From assembly GCF_026262505.1 (NCBI RefSeq), contig NC_067204.1, positions 10,139,797 through 10,203,796 of the forward strand: a stretch of DNA of 64,000 bases, given 5' to 3'. The translations under genes and the position numbers were made by a program. The DNA comes from Trichomonas vaginalis G3. Its lineage: Eukaryota; Parabasalia; Trichomonadida; Trichomonadidae. The notes below the pieces were generated by a model. The model searched no databases. It worked only from the letters and a program-made list of their open reading frames with translations, and was not told where the DNA came from. This document shows positions 21,101-31,457 of this stretch, piece by piece. Positions within the stretch are counted from its first letter, which is position 1. Every line of letters starts with the position of its first letter.

Positions 21101-22095
21101 ATTATAGAAGTGATGATAGCAGGAATACTAGTTGAGACATGGTTATTCTGATTTGTAGCTGTTAATCCTCGGAAACAAACTGTCAATGAATCTTCAATGA
21201 CTTTTTTGTCTGAAAAGAAAATTTGTAAAGCAGAATAAGAAATTGGAACAACAAAAGCAGGCATTTCATGCGGATTTACTTTACTGCTTAATATACTTAT
21301 TGCTGAAGATAGTGTTGATGGATCATCTCTGATTTGTTTGGATTGGTAATCAATTAATTGAATTATTTGTTTATCGAACTGATCTGGTTGACATTTCGAT
21401 GCAATTGTAAATAAGCATTTGCAGATTTTGAAATTCGAAGGTTGTTTCATGCAAATTTCGGTAAAAAGTGGAATTGCGATATTTCCGACTTCAAGTAAAA
21501 CTTTTTCGTTAGAAACTTGAGCAAATGCTGACATGAATGATAATTGTTTTGGATCTTGCGGATTAAGCGATCTTGAAATCAAAACAATGACTGTGCAAAG
21601 ATCTTTATATTCTGCTCCAAGTCTTGGATCTAAATATTGTGTAATTTTGCAGACCTTTTTGACAATCTTGTATTGCTTCGAATTTAAGCGTGCTATATAA
21701 ACTAATTGCGAAATAAATTGAGAATTTGAATAATATGGGCAAACTCTTGGATCATCTATTGTAATTCCAATTACTGATAGTATATCTGACGATTCTCGTG
21801 GTCTATCTCGGCACGAAATTAATAAATTTGTTAAAAACGAATGAATTGGAACTGAATTTACAAGTCTTTGACAAGATTTCATAGAAACTAATTGATGATA
21901 GAAATTTATGACTGCTTGATCATATGTATTTACTTTTTGATTGATTTTTACAGAATTATTAACACAATTGAGTGCATTTTGAAAATGATCTACGTTTTTT
22001 TCTGTTTCCGCAGCTCTTAGCAGTTGATCTAAATATTTCGCGAGATTATCAACATCCCGGAGATCTTTTTCCATCGCGGAAACGATCTCATTCAT
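18169..22095 (-). CDS. Large ARM/HEAT-type solenoid protein, function unknown
   Basis: A 1308-residue protein made almost entirely of alternating amphipathic helices, with repeats spaced at about 40 residues (for example ESLTVCFRGLTAT... is followed by RRCAAILHTLSA). A short acidic insert (DKDEEEDEENAKLQ) lies near residue 1165. No transmembrane segment, signal peptide or catalytic motif is visible. Such proteins act as scaffolds or transport adaptors. No named family is recognisable and it may be trichomonad-specific. The ATG at 22095 opens MNEIVSAMEKDLRD. It ends 109 bases before the Cdc16-like gene, and the two may be separate transcripts, since trichomonad genes are monocistronic. Confidence 0.75.
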   Translation of the reverse strand: MNEIVSAMEKDLRDVDNLAKYLDQLLRAAETEKNVDHFQNALNCVNNSVKINQKVNTYDQAVINFYHQLVSMKSCQRLVNSVPIHSFLTNLLISCRDRPRESSDILSVIGITIDDPRVCPYYSNSQFISQLVYIARLNSKQYKIVKKVCKITQYLDPRLGAEYKDLCTVIVLISRSLNPQDPKQLSFMSAFAQVSNEKVLLEVGNIAIPLFTEICMKQPSNFKICKCLFTIASKCQPDQFDKQIIQLIDYQSKQIRDDPSTLSSAISILSSKVNPHEMPAFVVPISYSALQIFFSDKKVIEDSLTVCFRGLTATNQNNHVSTSIPAIITSIMSQYIHEKGIVRRCAAILHTLSADPENDNALIFSAAAQSLVQAISSNTDDQHTIVLCTSSLNNVILENRTLATQISTPENIQLFQNLAKSYPKNAKIIKHIVMIVQSIILAQYEMIQFIDLPKDTKKRYQIDSKYIIPSLKSDSDDDVFVKASLLVMSPRTQITDTISSLMMKFSSDYDIVIECLSLGIKDIGIINRALITTGEDGFRFVAETLQQTEEAIPMQTISLLLSLDNPDAVSILLHQLECGNDSVIASQFSLQFNSQTVLAKKLLERGLWLPGEDSVNIVLDSLCFARNDANLVADVLDLCAIIGLTRQMFPILLDLIGRHPSCPDVVETCIKFALRFPVDQETGRVCKDYNSIINVSTALSKMDKNEKISYLLLTFLDIVAPSNDLASQFSEPMVLSAIAKAAQLSDRCAVEASRIFSNLSQSQITVDILSKLGALDIAFKSFGPGSYLLVHNLVSKGCKLNNEQIDLIMNEFDDHASSYMPETAFSLLELMLDLIETEDKLSRLPSKKSLCQVFSTFSTNPNVVEMAARVAFYLKLENDDDEIVFALSNALKANANVFRAVFAIVNVYSTVNRMDVPSLDSPSVVQGLVDVAEIYQGDSAIVVPILTILRGRKEAVKVACQCLNHFKGEEDIAATAQYLLSCGQCDYTKYIQDIINTIASHQNSFDIVTCLAPVIYFAAENEKIHKHIIAALPVLLDATSRFVSSNRLSRAIPAIVYKLSENLDMIPKLEDAPPKIATILKAWPNDPQINQATSGIIVNFASAGCAELFRCCLPMILQRLDKYELIETTCESVQAMASVCGAYAPVITDKLFNILVTALSENHDKDEEEDEENAKLQNTVSETLQHLAKNDNVEGCVYAKLKDVFEILKTDAADDLKINMINFCMNLHSVRRIDDFKPFMEDLMKILEGPKLKVATAAGQLMLQIARLKPDLVDPFLNRVMAVGKVSSGDQLRVCIAIKDQIFGIKKA

Positions 22096-22219
22096 TTTCT
22101 TTGTAAACGTACAATTTATAAAGATGATATTTTTACTTCATTCTTATTAATTACAATGCATATCCAATTAGTACAGCTAAATTTTTCTATACACATCTGG
22201 AACTATCAAATGATCTAAT

Positions 22220-22460
22220 AGTAGTATATGTTGACGGGTTTTGTGACTTTTTTTGTAAACGTAAGAATTCATACAATATCGAGCGATTTTGTATCATTTT
22301 TTTAACATATGAAGTAAAAAATGTATGATTCTTACTGTTTTTATTCTTACATTTTTGAATAAATCAAGATTTAAAAAATTTTCAAAATTGTAAGACATTT
22401 ACACTCAGCCCATACATAATGAAATAAAAAATAAAATTTTTTTAAAAAATAAACTTTAAA
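22220..22460 (+). repeat. Maverick A terminal repeat (about 241 bp)
   Basis: Starts AGTAGTATATG, followed by GACGGGTTTTGTGAC and, further in, ACACTCAGCCCATAC. The same sequence recurs in the same orientation at 37766-38007, and its outer part again at 53023-53159. Long terminal repeats beginning AG are typical of Mavericks. Confidence 0.85.
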
Positions 22461-22527
22461 AATTCATGTCTTACGAAAAATTAAAACTTAGTTATGTTTA
22501 TTATTTTATTTTTTTATTTTGTATGAA

Positions 22528-23634
22528 ATGAGCGTCAAAACTAACAACGTTAAAAAATTAGGATTCACAAACGGGGAAATAAAGGATATATTAGAGGGGG
22601 TGGGTTATGAAGTTGATAAATATTATTTAAGAAATTGTCAAAAATTTGCCGTGTTATTAAATGATTTAGATTATGATGGAAAAATGAATAAAGATGATGT
22701 TATAAATTTCTTATATCCCACATCTGAAGAAGAAAAACCTAAAGAACCTGATGTTTTTCCCGAATATTATGAAGAACGGATTAAAGATGATGAATACAAT
22801 GAAATTGAAAGACTGGAAAAAATAAGAGATGAAATAGATGAAAAAATTAAGGAATTAAGAGAAGTTGAAAAATATAATGAAAATGAAGTAGAGGGTTTAA
22901 TGAATATCCCAGCTTCAGAATCAGAAGTACAGAAATCTCATGAAGAAAGATATAAAAATTATGTCTCAGAATCAACACAAAATTTATTAGATGGTGAAAT
23001 AGACGAAACACTTTCAGAAGAAGGTACTAAATTTATTCGTAAACATAAGTTACAATTTATTGATAATGAAGAATACCCCTGTATCCTACTTTCACCACCT
23101 TTAGATTCCAAAAAATTCAAAAAAGCTCTTAAAAACGTGACATATGCAACTAATACGATTAAGAAAGAAGATCATGATATTTACACAAATTATTATTTAA
23201 ATAAATGCACGGGTGTTGATAAAGTTTTTGATTTATTAGATAAAATATCAAAAGAAACCATTTGAACCTATAAAATTTTGTGTGATTGTGGTTTCATTAT
23301 TGAAGATACTAATAATGTTTCATATGAAAGAACAGCACCGAAGGAAGACGAAGTTGAAAGGTCTATACCATTCGTTATTAAGAACATAAAAGATATGAAA
23401 ACTTATAAGCATTATATTTATTCATTTATTTCAGAAAAAATGGAAGCAACCCATAAAACATCTTCTCATCATTTTATAGCTATTCATACATTCCTTTTCA
23501 AAGTTGTGAAATTAAATAAGACAGGAATTAGATTTAATGTATCAGGGTACGCATTCTTGAGTAAATTAAAATGTATTCGTCACGTCGCGGATGATAAAAA
23601 TTTATGTGTTCTTAATTCATTTTATGGGCTTTAA
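22528..23634 (+). pseudogene. Maverick A: unknown gene next to the terminal repeat
   Basis: Part of the Maverick A fossil. The region codes for a charged, helix-rich protein beginning MSVKTNNVKKLGF. An early segment, DLDYDGKMNKDD, has the spacing of an EF-hand calcium-binding loop, though a single loop is weak evidence. No known family is recognised. It lies between the terminal repeat and the polymerase gene. The region looks broken. Confidence 0.5.
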
Positions 23635-23683
23635 AAAATAAAGTTTATTTTTATTTATTTTTTAATTTTTTATTCTTACATAA

Positions 23684-26600
23684 ATGAACAAAAACGGAAC
23701 AGCTAAAATGAATGATAATCAAATTAGAGCAGAAGGTAGAAGGTTATTTAAACGCTTCTATAACATTCCTGATGGTGTTAATCCGAAAACTCGGAGAAGT
23801 TATTTAAATGAAGCCATAGATGCATATGAAGGATTTGACATTTCATCAGAAAGTGAGAGGTTAGCAAGAATGTTAAACGTTAATATTGATTTTTATTATT
23901 GTGATCCTCAACCAGAAGACGTGGACATAAATAAGGTAGACTTTCCATTAGTGGAATCAATAATGATAGATCCAGAATTTGAAACAGTAAATATTTTATT
24001 AACACAGAGTCCATGTGGAAAACTTCACGCTGACAGAATAACAGACGTTGAAGCACTCATCGGCTATAAAGTTTGTCCATATTGTAAAGAAGAGGTTTAT
24101 TCTATCCGCGATGATCCAGAAAGGAAAAACCAAAGAAGATTTTTAAAGCATTGTGAGAAATGTAAAGAAAATAATGGAAGATTAATTCAAGACGTTCAGT
24201 TGCAAAAGACACAGCAACCATATGCACCACATATTACGAAACAGAAGATATATCAGTGGTTATTAGCTCACAATTTGCAGAAATATTATAAACCGACAAG
24301 ATATTATATTACTTTTGACTTTGAAACATTAGAGACTAAAGAAGAATTACAACTTTCTGAGTGTGCAACTTGGAATGCTTACTTAAAACCATTCATGGTA
24401 TCATCAACGGTTAAATTAAATGATAAAACATATACGAGGAATTTTTGCTTAACTTCGAGTGATTCTTTTATTTCTGATTGAATTGAGTTTTTATTTTCAA
24501 CCTGTTCATTAGTTGCTAAATCAAATATTGAACAATATGAAGAATTATTGAAGCCGCAAACGGTGGGGACTTTGTCTCATACATTAAATGAAAAACACAA
24601 GGAAGCATTTAAAGAACTTCTAGATGAGGAATTCAATAAAGTGAATATCATAGGTTTTAATTCGGGAAAGTTTGATTTAAATTTAATTCTTCGTGATTTA
24701 AACACTGCAAAATGGAAAATAAAATCAATGCTGGGTTCATCTTCACAATTTAAGCAAATCATTGTAAAGAAAAACAAACGTTCCATATGAATTGAGATTT
24801 ATTGACATCAGAAATTATATAGCGGGTGGGACATTAGACCAATTCACTCAAGATTTCGGAAACAATAAATCACGTGTTAAATCCTTTTTCCCTTATCAAT
24901 TCATCACATGGGAGAATTACGAAGAAGAATTATATAAAGAGGAACCATTCACGAAAGATTCATTTTATTCAGCATTAACCCAAGAAACTATATCAGATAG
25001 TGATTATCAAATATATCTCAATGATGCTAAAAATTTTAAGAATAGATTAGAATATTTTATTCATTATTGCAATAAAGATGTTGAAATTATGATTGACCCA
25101 ATTGATAAAATTATTGAAGAAACATTTGTTTATAAAATTGACACGCTTCATAATCTTTCTTTATCATCGAATGCTTCAATGATTCGTTACGCTTTAGCAT
25201 ATAAAGACTTTAATCCTAATGAAAAATATCCTGAGGAAGAGATAGAATCAAGTTTTGAATTAACGAAAAAGTATTGGAAATATAAAATTGAATCATATAA
25301 GAAACAAGATGAAAAAGCAGAAAGAGATACTAAAAATAATGTTTCAATGGATGATTTTCAATACTATCACGATTTAATCCTTTCATCTAAATGCAAAATG
25401 TGTGGTAAAGTGTTTACATATGCAAATAAACCAACATTGGATAGAATCGATAATGAAAAACCACATACCAAAGAAAATTGTCAGTTAATGTGTTGTTATT
25501 GCAATGTCGTAAAATCAAATAAAGATGAAGATGTTCAACGTTTAAGAATCAATTTAAGAAATTATGCATTAAAAAATAATTTACCAATGACTTTAGATTC
25601 AGTTGAAGCTTATCACATTCTCCGTAATGGAATTACTGGTGGTCTATCAAATGTTCAACATAGAGTAAATCTTAAAGGAATCACGCACATTAATAAACTT
25701 TCATATAGTCCAGAAACTAAAACTGTATCAAATGAGGACACCACCAACATTATGACTCATTTCGTTGGTGTTGATTTTAATTCATTATATCCTTCATCAT
25801 TTTCATCTAATCCTCATGATTTCATTCAATATACTGACCATAAAATGTATATGCCGGGAAGATTGAATGGTGTTATCATTTGTGATACAGCAACAAAGAA
25901 AGCAAAAGCACTGGGAATTATTAGAAAGAAAAATACTTTATTCGTGGCTGAAGTAAAGGGTCACATTGATGAAAAATACATTAATGATTACATAAACTTT
26001 TTACCGATAATAAGAAACTTAGATATTATCACAGATGAAAAAACAATTGGCAGTTTTATGTATAATTACATGAAATCAAACAATCTACCAGTTGACCAGA
26101 AACAGAGGAAATTAACTCAGTTAGCATCAACACACAACCAATATCAACCATTTTCTTCTTATTATCTTTGGTATCTAATAGACAGATTTCATTTTATCAT
26201 CGATGATATTCAATCAATTTTAACATTTACTAAAAACACTTGTTTTAATGAATTTGCGAACGAATTTATGAACGAAAGACAAAAGGCTGAATTAGAAGGA
26301 AATAAAGGAAAAAGTTTATTTTGCAAGATTTCGCTTAATGGATCATATGGTTACGATGCAATGAATACACAAAATTACGCAAAGACTAAAATAATGAATG
26401 CACAGAAGGCACGCGTTGCATGTATGTCAAATAAGTTTAAAAACATAAGAGAAATAGGAGAGGATACGTATCAAGTGATGCTCAAAGATAGATTTTATAG
26501 ATGTGATACATGTTTACAAGAGGCATTCTTCACTTTAGATAATGCTAAATACTGGTATTTGGTTTTCATTTATGATTTTATGTATAAATGCATGAATCTT

Positions 26601-27151
26601 AATCGTTTTCATTTCATTGAAGGTGATACTGATTCATCTTATTGGGCAATCGCTGGCGATCCAAATCTTCCTAACACTCAAGCATTTCAAGCAATTGTTA
26701 CCGATAAACAATTTTATGATAAAAACATTTTCAAATTCGCACCATTTGATTTCTTCTGTTTTGATGAGAAATTTAAACCTAAATTAAAGAATAAAGCTGA
26801 AGAAAAAGCACATGAGAAGAAGTTATTGGGTTTAGCAATTGAGAAACAAGGTGATAATATGGTTGCTTTATGCCCCAAGTGTTATACATCATTCAACGGT
26901 TCAATTGATGGAAGTGATTTTAAAAAGATTGCACAAAAAATGAAAGGTGTTAGTTTACGACAAATAAACAATTAACACCTAAAAATTATTTGGATATAAT
27001 AAATGATAAAGTGATATTTGATGGTCAGAATATTAATTTACAACTTAAAAACGGGTCAATGACTCGCTTAACAATCGGTAAGACTGCATTAACAGGAGCA
27101 CACACTAAGGCTGTATGTTGTGAAAATGGATGTTGTATGCCATTTATTTAA
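23684..27151 (+). pseudogene. Maverick A: protein-primed DNA polymerase B
   Basis: The hallmark replication gene of Mavericks, related to adenovirus and phi29 polymerases. Visible family motifs are exonuclease I (TFDFETLE), exonuclease II (GFNSGKFDLN), exonuclease III (YCNKDVEIM), polymerase motif A (DFNSLYPSS), motif B (KISLNGSYGYD) and motif C (GDTDSSY). A Cys-rich segment (CPYCKEE...CEKC) precedes the exonuclease part. An HNH-type zinc motif sits between exonuclease and polymerase parts (separate entry). The region is broken, with a few breaks. Confidence 0.85.
25385..25530 (+). other. HNH-endonuclease-like motif inside the PolB gene
   Basis: CKMCGKVF, then LDRIDNEKPH, then NCQLMCCYCNVVKS is the arrangement of an HNH nuclease fold with two Cys pairs (treble-clef zinc site) and the DRIDN...H core. 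It lies in frame within the polymerase, between exonuclease III and motif A. It may be a domesticated homing endonuclease or a domain of the polymerase lineage. Confidence 0.7.
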
Positions 27152-27326
27152 TACAATTTAAAAACGTAGGGGTTGAGTCATGAATTTAAAATTTTATTTT
27201 TAATAAAATGCCACAGAAGAGACAAAAGGAACCGTTAATGATGTGATTCAATATGTAAATAATGGTTTTGATACTATGATTCAAAGAGGTGGGCACCCTT
27301 AAAACATTTATTTTATTTTTATATAA

Positions 27327-28961
27327 ATGGATAACGTAGATTTAGAAATTTTAATTGATGATTTAGTATTTTATCAAATTTTTCTTAATTATTATGAATT
27401 AAAATCATATCTCCAAAAACATAATAACAATATAACGGGTGATGATATGGGTTATTATTATCGGTATTATAAAAATGAAATTTTGAAATATCATGATAAA
27501 ATAATTTCTAAAATTAAAGACAAAATTTTGAAATATCATGATAAAATAATTTCTAAAATTAAAGACAAAATTAAAAATAATGAATATACAAAGGGAAAAA
27601 CTAAATCACAACTTAAACAATTGAAAGATTTCAAAAATAAAGTATTAACAGAAGAAGATATTGATGAATTATATAAATTATATAATCCTGAGCCGCAAAA
27701 GCCAAAGGAACAAAAGCCAAAGAAGAAAAAGCCGAAAACAACACCAAAAGAGAAAGTAGCAAATGTTCAACAGCTAAAGGTGCAAAACGCCCAGGTCCTT
27801 CAGACCATAAATGATGCACAAGCTTTAATTTATGATTCATTAGTTAAACCATATTCAGCCCGACTTTTAAATGACGATCAACTTTTGGAATTCATCCTTC
27901 AACATAAACTCGAAGCGGGAAAGTATATCAAACCTTTATATACAGCATATTTAAAACAAATGAATAGAATACATCCAGAATTAATGAAAGGAGGAATGAA
28001 ATCCAAAACTTCATCATCCAAAATCAAAGCAGATAAAATTAAATCACTTGCAATACCAAAACCTCCAACGGTAGTACCTCCTCCTTCAGTTAATCCTTCA
28101 TCATTCACTTTATTATATCCATTTCAAACATTAAAGAAGCAAAAAGATTTTAAAAAGGATTTCAAAATATTAAATAAACCAACTGACCCAAAAATTCAAC
28201 CATTAAAGGAAAAATTTAGTCGCCCTTCATTTGCACCATATCCATATTCATACGAAATCGATCATTTAGAATATTCAAAAGGAAACGTTACTTATTTATT
28301 TGCCATTAACATTAACACCAGATATTTATATTGCATTCCGATGAAAGGGAAAACAGAACAGGAAACAAGAAGAGCTATACAATACTTACTAGATCATGAA
28401 AGAGTAGATAATATCAGGGGTGATGGTGATAAAGGATTTCAGGCAGCTATGGCTCATTATTTCCCACAAATTAATTTTTACTTTTCATCCTCTCCATATA
28501 CGTTTCATAATAAAATAGTTGATGCGGTAATGAGAACTCTTAGAGATGCGTTAGGGGTTAACGGTCAGATATACTGGGATGGAAATCATGACTCCATCAT
28601 ACAGCAGTTAGTATATTATTACAATAATACATGGCATAGAACTATAAACATGAAACCAGTGGAAATGAAAAATGATATTTCAAAAGAATGGGAATATATT
28701 AGAAAGCAAATGGAAAGGTTAAATGATGTTAAACGTGAACAAATTAATTCGGGGCTCATGAATTTTAAACAAGGGGATAAAGTTTTGATTCATCTCGATT
28801 ATGGAAAAACTAATAAATCAATGACAAAAAGAAGACGAAGATTTGACACAATAGCTGAATTTGTTAGATATATTAACGGTAATGTATTAGTTGAAGTTGA
28901 CAATAAATTAATAGAAATTCCGATTTATTTTATTACTCCATTATATTTAAATAATATTTAA
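27327..28961 (+). CDS. Maverick A: retroviral-type integrase
   Basis: A 544-residue open frame coding for the Maverick (c-) integrase that inserts the element. The N-terminal half is Lys-rich and helical. The RNase-H-like core is near residues 310-410 (YEIDHLEY, DGDKGFQAAM, then NKIVDAVMRTLRD). The C-terminal 80 residues resemble the small barrel or chromo-like DNA-binding end (NFKQGDKVLIHLDYG). It lies directly downstream of PolB on the same strand, as in other Mavericks. A 45-bp in-frame tandem duplication lies near its start. Confidence 0.8.
   Translation: MDNVDLEILIDDLVFYQIFLNYYELKSYLQKHNNNITGDDMGYYYRYYKNEILKYHDKIISKIKDKILKYHDKIISKIKDKIKNNEYTKGKTKSQLKQLKDFKNKVLTEEDIDELYKLYNPEPQKPKEQKPKKKKPKTTPKEKVANVQQLKVQNAQVLQTINDAQALIYDSLVKPYSARLLNDDQLLEFILQHKLEAGKYIKPLYTAYLKQMNRIHPELMKGGMKSKTSSSKIKADKIKSLAIPKPPTVVPPPSVNPSSFTLLYPFQTLKKQKDFKKDFKILNKPTDPKIQPLKEKFSRPSFAPYPYSYEIDHLEYSKGNVTYLFAININTRYLYCIPMKGKTEQETRRAIQYLLDHERVDNIRGDGDKGFQAAMAHYFPQINFYFSSSPYTFHNKIVDAVMRTLRDALGVNGQIYWDGNHDSIIQQLVYYYNNTWHRTINMKPVEMKNDISKEWEYIRKQMERLNDVKREQINSGLMNFKQGDKVLIHLDYGKTNKSMTKRRRRFDTIAEFVRYINGNVLVEVDNKLIEIPIYFITPLYLNNI
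27480..27569 (+). repeat. 45-bp tandem duplication within the integrase gene
   Basis: The stretch starting ATTTTGAAATATCATG is present twice in tandem (27480-27524 and 27525-27569), identical and in frame, giving two copies of a 15-residue helical segment (ILKYHDKIISKIKDK). Confidence 0.9.
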
Positions 28962-28980
28962 TTTTTTTATTTCGTAAGAA

Positions 28981-29277
28981 ATGAGTGACAACAAAGCATC
29001 CAAGAGTCCTGATTCAATTCAGATTCAGAGTCCAGACGATGAATATAAAAAGAAACTAAACAGAATTAAATCAAAAATATGCTATTACAAAAAGAAGCCG
29101 CAATGCGGTGGGGCTGAAAACGATAAAGAGAGGAAAGAAATAATCGAAAAATTAGAAACTTACCGTTCAATCCTTAAACTGAGTGAAGCAAAAATAAAAG
29201 AATTTAATAGAATAAATAAATTGATTGGAAGAGATGAATTTAATAAAGATGAATTTTTAAACTCAATCCAAATTTAA
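28981..29277 (+). CDS. Maverick A: small charged protein
   Basis: A 98-residue open frame from ATG (MSDNKASKSPDSIQIQ). It is Lys/Glu-rich with a helical C-terminal half and no recognised domain. It follows the integrase gene by 19 bases on the same strand. Function unknown. Confidence 0.5.
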   Translation: MSDNKASKSPDSIQIQSPDDEYKKKLNRIKSKICYYKKKPQCGGAENDKERKEIIEKLETYRSILKLSEAKIKEFNRINKLIGRDEFNKDEFLNSIQI

Positions 29278-29279
29278 TT

Positions 29280-29770
29280 TTTTTCAGTGCTACCATGTTA
29301 CCATGTGCTACCATGTCAATTAACTTCTCTTAAAAATGATGACAACATGACATTTTGACAACAACACAGGAAATAAATGTTATCGTTTATGTTTTCATTA
29401 ATGATTTTAGGTTATTCAATAATTAATTATTTTTGAATAACTGAAGGTGTCACTACGTCACCATGTGTCACCAGGTTAATTAACTTCTCTTAAAAATGAT
29501 GACAACATGACATTTAGACAACACAGCAGGATTAATGCAAAAATAAATTCAAACTTCATCGTATATGCTTTGTGAATGTTTCGCCATTAGATTTGTTCGT
29601 GAACGTCTGTGCTTCGACTGACATTTCTGTTCTTACATACAAAATAAAAAAAAAATAAAAATAATTCATAAATGCCTTCCTCCTGAACTGTTGTCAAAAT
29701 GTCATGTTGTCATCATTTTTAAGAGAAGTTAATTAACCTGGTAGCACATGGTAACATGGTAGTAGTGAAA
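29280..29770. repeat. Maverick A repeat zone with KilA-N locus remnant
   Basis: Contains dispersed units with the words GTGCTACCATGTTACCATG and GACAACATGACATTT (29285-29370 and 29446-29525) and an inverted unit (29690-29765). The same units form a tandem array in block C (62830-63285). Between them (about 29570-29660, minus strand) is the very beginning of a KilA-N gene, matching the block C gene at 62048. The locus is a relic. Confidence 0.7.
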
Positions 29771-29787
29771 TAAAATTTTGTTATCAG

Positions 29788-30180
29788 TTATTTTATCATC
29801 ATTTTATTAAGTTCATCTTTAGTTAATAATTTGAATGGATTCGCTAATGTTCCACCTTGAGTCACAACACTTGCCCCGGCTAATTGTGAAGAACCTGGGA
29901 TAAGTACTCCATGAAATGATTTCATTGGTATCATTAATTTAGAAATAGTTGGCTTAATTAATTTTGTCATTTATGATAAAAATAAAATTGCATAATTTAA
30001 ATTTTTTTCTTTCTCATTTTCTCATTTTCTCATTTTTCATCCTGTTTTGGTTTCAGCAACTTTTCAAGTTGTTGTCTTGTCAGTAACTTTAATTTTAACT
30101 TTGGATCAAATATTGGGGTTTCCATCTTTATCTCTTCCAATAACACCATATGGTAGAATCTTCATTTATACTAAAATAAA
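29788..30180 (-). other. Maverick A: one or two small frames, unrecognised
   Basis: A 60-codon frame (29788-29970, from ATG) ends with a helix-rich LLTKDELNKMM. A related helix lies in the next 200 bases of the same strand. They may be remnants of a duplicated small gene. No family recognised. Confidence 0.35.
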
Positions 30181-30260
30181 AATTTAAATTATGCCGTTCG
30201 CTCTTTTGGAGCTCAGGACTTTCAGTCCGTTCTAAAGTTTGTTTCACAAACATTGAGCAT

Positions 30261-31433
30261 TCATTGAACGCAAAACCATGCGAATACAGTCATAAATGGT
30301 GGCATATAATCTTCACCCGAACCTGTTGGATTTGTTGTGAAAGTGTGTGAATGATTTCCTCCTGGTTCAGTTTGTCGAAAAGTCTTTTTTGTTGAATCGT
30401 TATAAGATGGAGATAAAACGTCATAACCAGCTTCATACTCTGAGTTGTATAATGGGTGGTCTCTTAATGAGTGGCTATGGTCGCCAGAAAAGTTTGTAGT
30501 TCCCGTATGAGTGTGCGGTGGAAGGTTTGCTTCTTTAATTTTCTTCGAACCTCCTGTTTGCTTTGAATATCTAGCACAGTATAAGAATTTGTCTACAATC
30601 TGCTGCCACGTACCAAAACCTAAAACTGTTTCTGGATTTGTTGAATTCATTGACGTATATAAAGAACCAACAGGATATAATGTTTGAAGTATTTCATTTT
30701 TCATGCTTGTAATCACATCATTTACTTCCGACTTCTTTGCATAATTTTCATCAACATAAGTTTTATCTGCTTTAAGGTCTAAACATCCTGAAACCCATTC
30801 TGTATCAGCTTTAACTTTAAAAGTCTCAAATGTCCATTCCTTATCCGCCTTCTTCTCTAACTCATCGTTAACATAAGTTTTATCTGCTTTAAGGTCTAAA
30901 CATCCCGAAACCCATTCTGTATCAGCTTTAACTTTAAAAGTTTCAAATGTCCATTCATGATACCATTCAACCTTTTCTTTAATTTCATTATCTTTTTCAT
31001 CAACGTAAACCAAATTTGCCTTCTTATTTAACTCACTATCCACATATTCCTTATCTGCTTTCTTCATTATGTCGTTTAGGAAACCTTCTATGAATTCCTC
31101 ATTTAAATTAAATCTTCCAATCTTCAAAACTTTAGGAAATGCATTTAATGCGTAATATCTCTGTTCTTCTGGTGGAATTGATGTTATATCATCCGTTATT
31201 CCTTTAATTTTTGAATTCATAAATAAAATTTCTTTTATATTTGATATCACTGCACCACCTTTGCAAACAAATTCGAAACGGTCATTTTTCAATACTATCT
31301 CCAAATCTCCATATTTCAACCTTTGCGTTTGTTCTGCCGTCTTTGAATTATATGCATATATGGCGTATGTAATGGTCTGAAGGACCTGGGCGCTTTGCGC
31401 CTTAAGTTGTTGTGGTTGCTGTTGTTTAATCAT
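30261..31433 (-). CDS. Maverick A: fibre protein with phage tail-collar-like tip
   Basis: A 390-residue open frame. The N-terminal 110 residues are a conserved base shared with block C (LKYGDLEIVLKNDRFEFVCK). A shaft of KADKxYVxxEL-type repeats follows (residues about 135-235), typical of trimeric phage and viral fibres. The C-terminal 150 residues resemble the phage tail-collar domain (YPVGSLYTSMNS, FGTWQQIVDKFLYC, His-rich HSHS loops, PPFMTVFAWFC). Its likely role in the intact virus-like element is host attachment. Confidence 0.7.
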   Translation of the reverse strand: MIKQQQPQQLKAQSAQVLQTITYAIYAYNSKTAEQTQRLKYGDLEIVLKNDRFEFVCKGGAVISNIKEILFMNSKIKGITDDITSIPPEEQRYYALNAFPKVLKIGRFNLNEEFIEGFLNDIMKKADKEYVDSELNKKANLVYVDEKDNEIKEKVEWYHEWTFETFKVKADTEWVSGCLDLKADKTYVNDELEKKADKEWTFETFKVKADTEWVSGCLDLKADKTYVDENYAKKSEVNDVITSMKNEILQTLYPVGSLYTSMNSTNPETVLGFGTWQQIVDKFLYCARYSKQTGGSKKIKEANLPPHTHTGTTNFSGDHSHSLRDHPLYNSEYEAGYDVLSPSYNDSTKKTFRQTEPGGNHSHTFTTNPTGSGEDYMPPFMTVFAWFCVQ

Positions 31434-31457
31434 TTATTATGATTTAAAAATAAATAT

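Noticed and set aside
22528-23265. Calcium-binding EF-hand protein
   Set aside because: A single loop-like DxDxDG pattern without a paired second EF-hand is not enough to name the protein.
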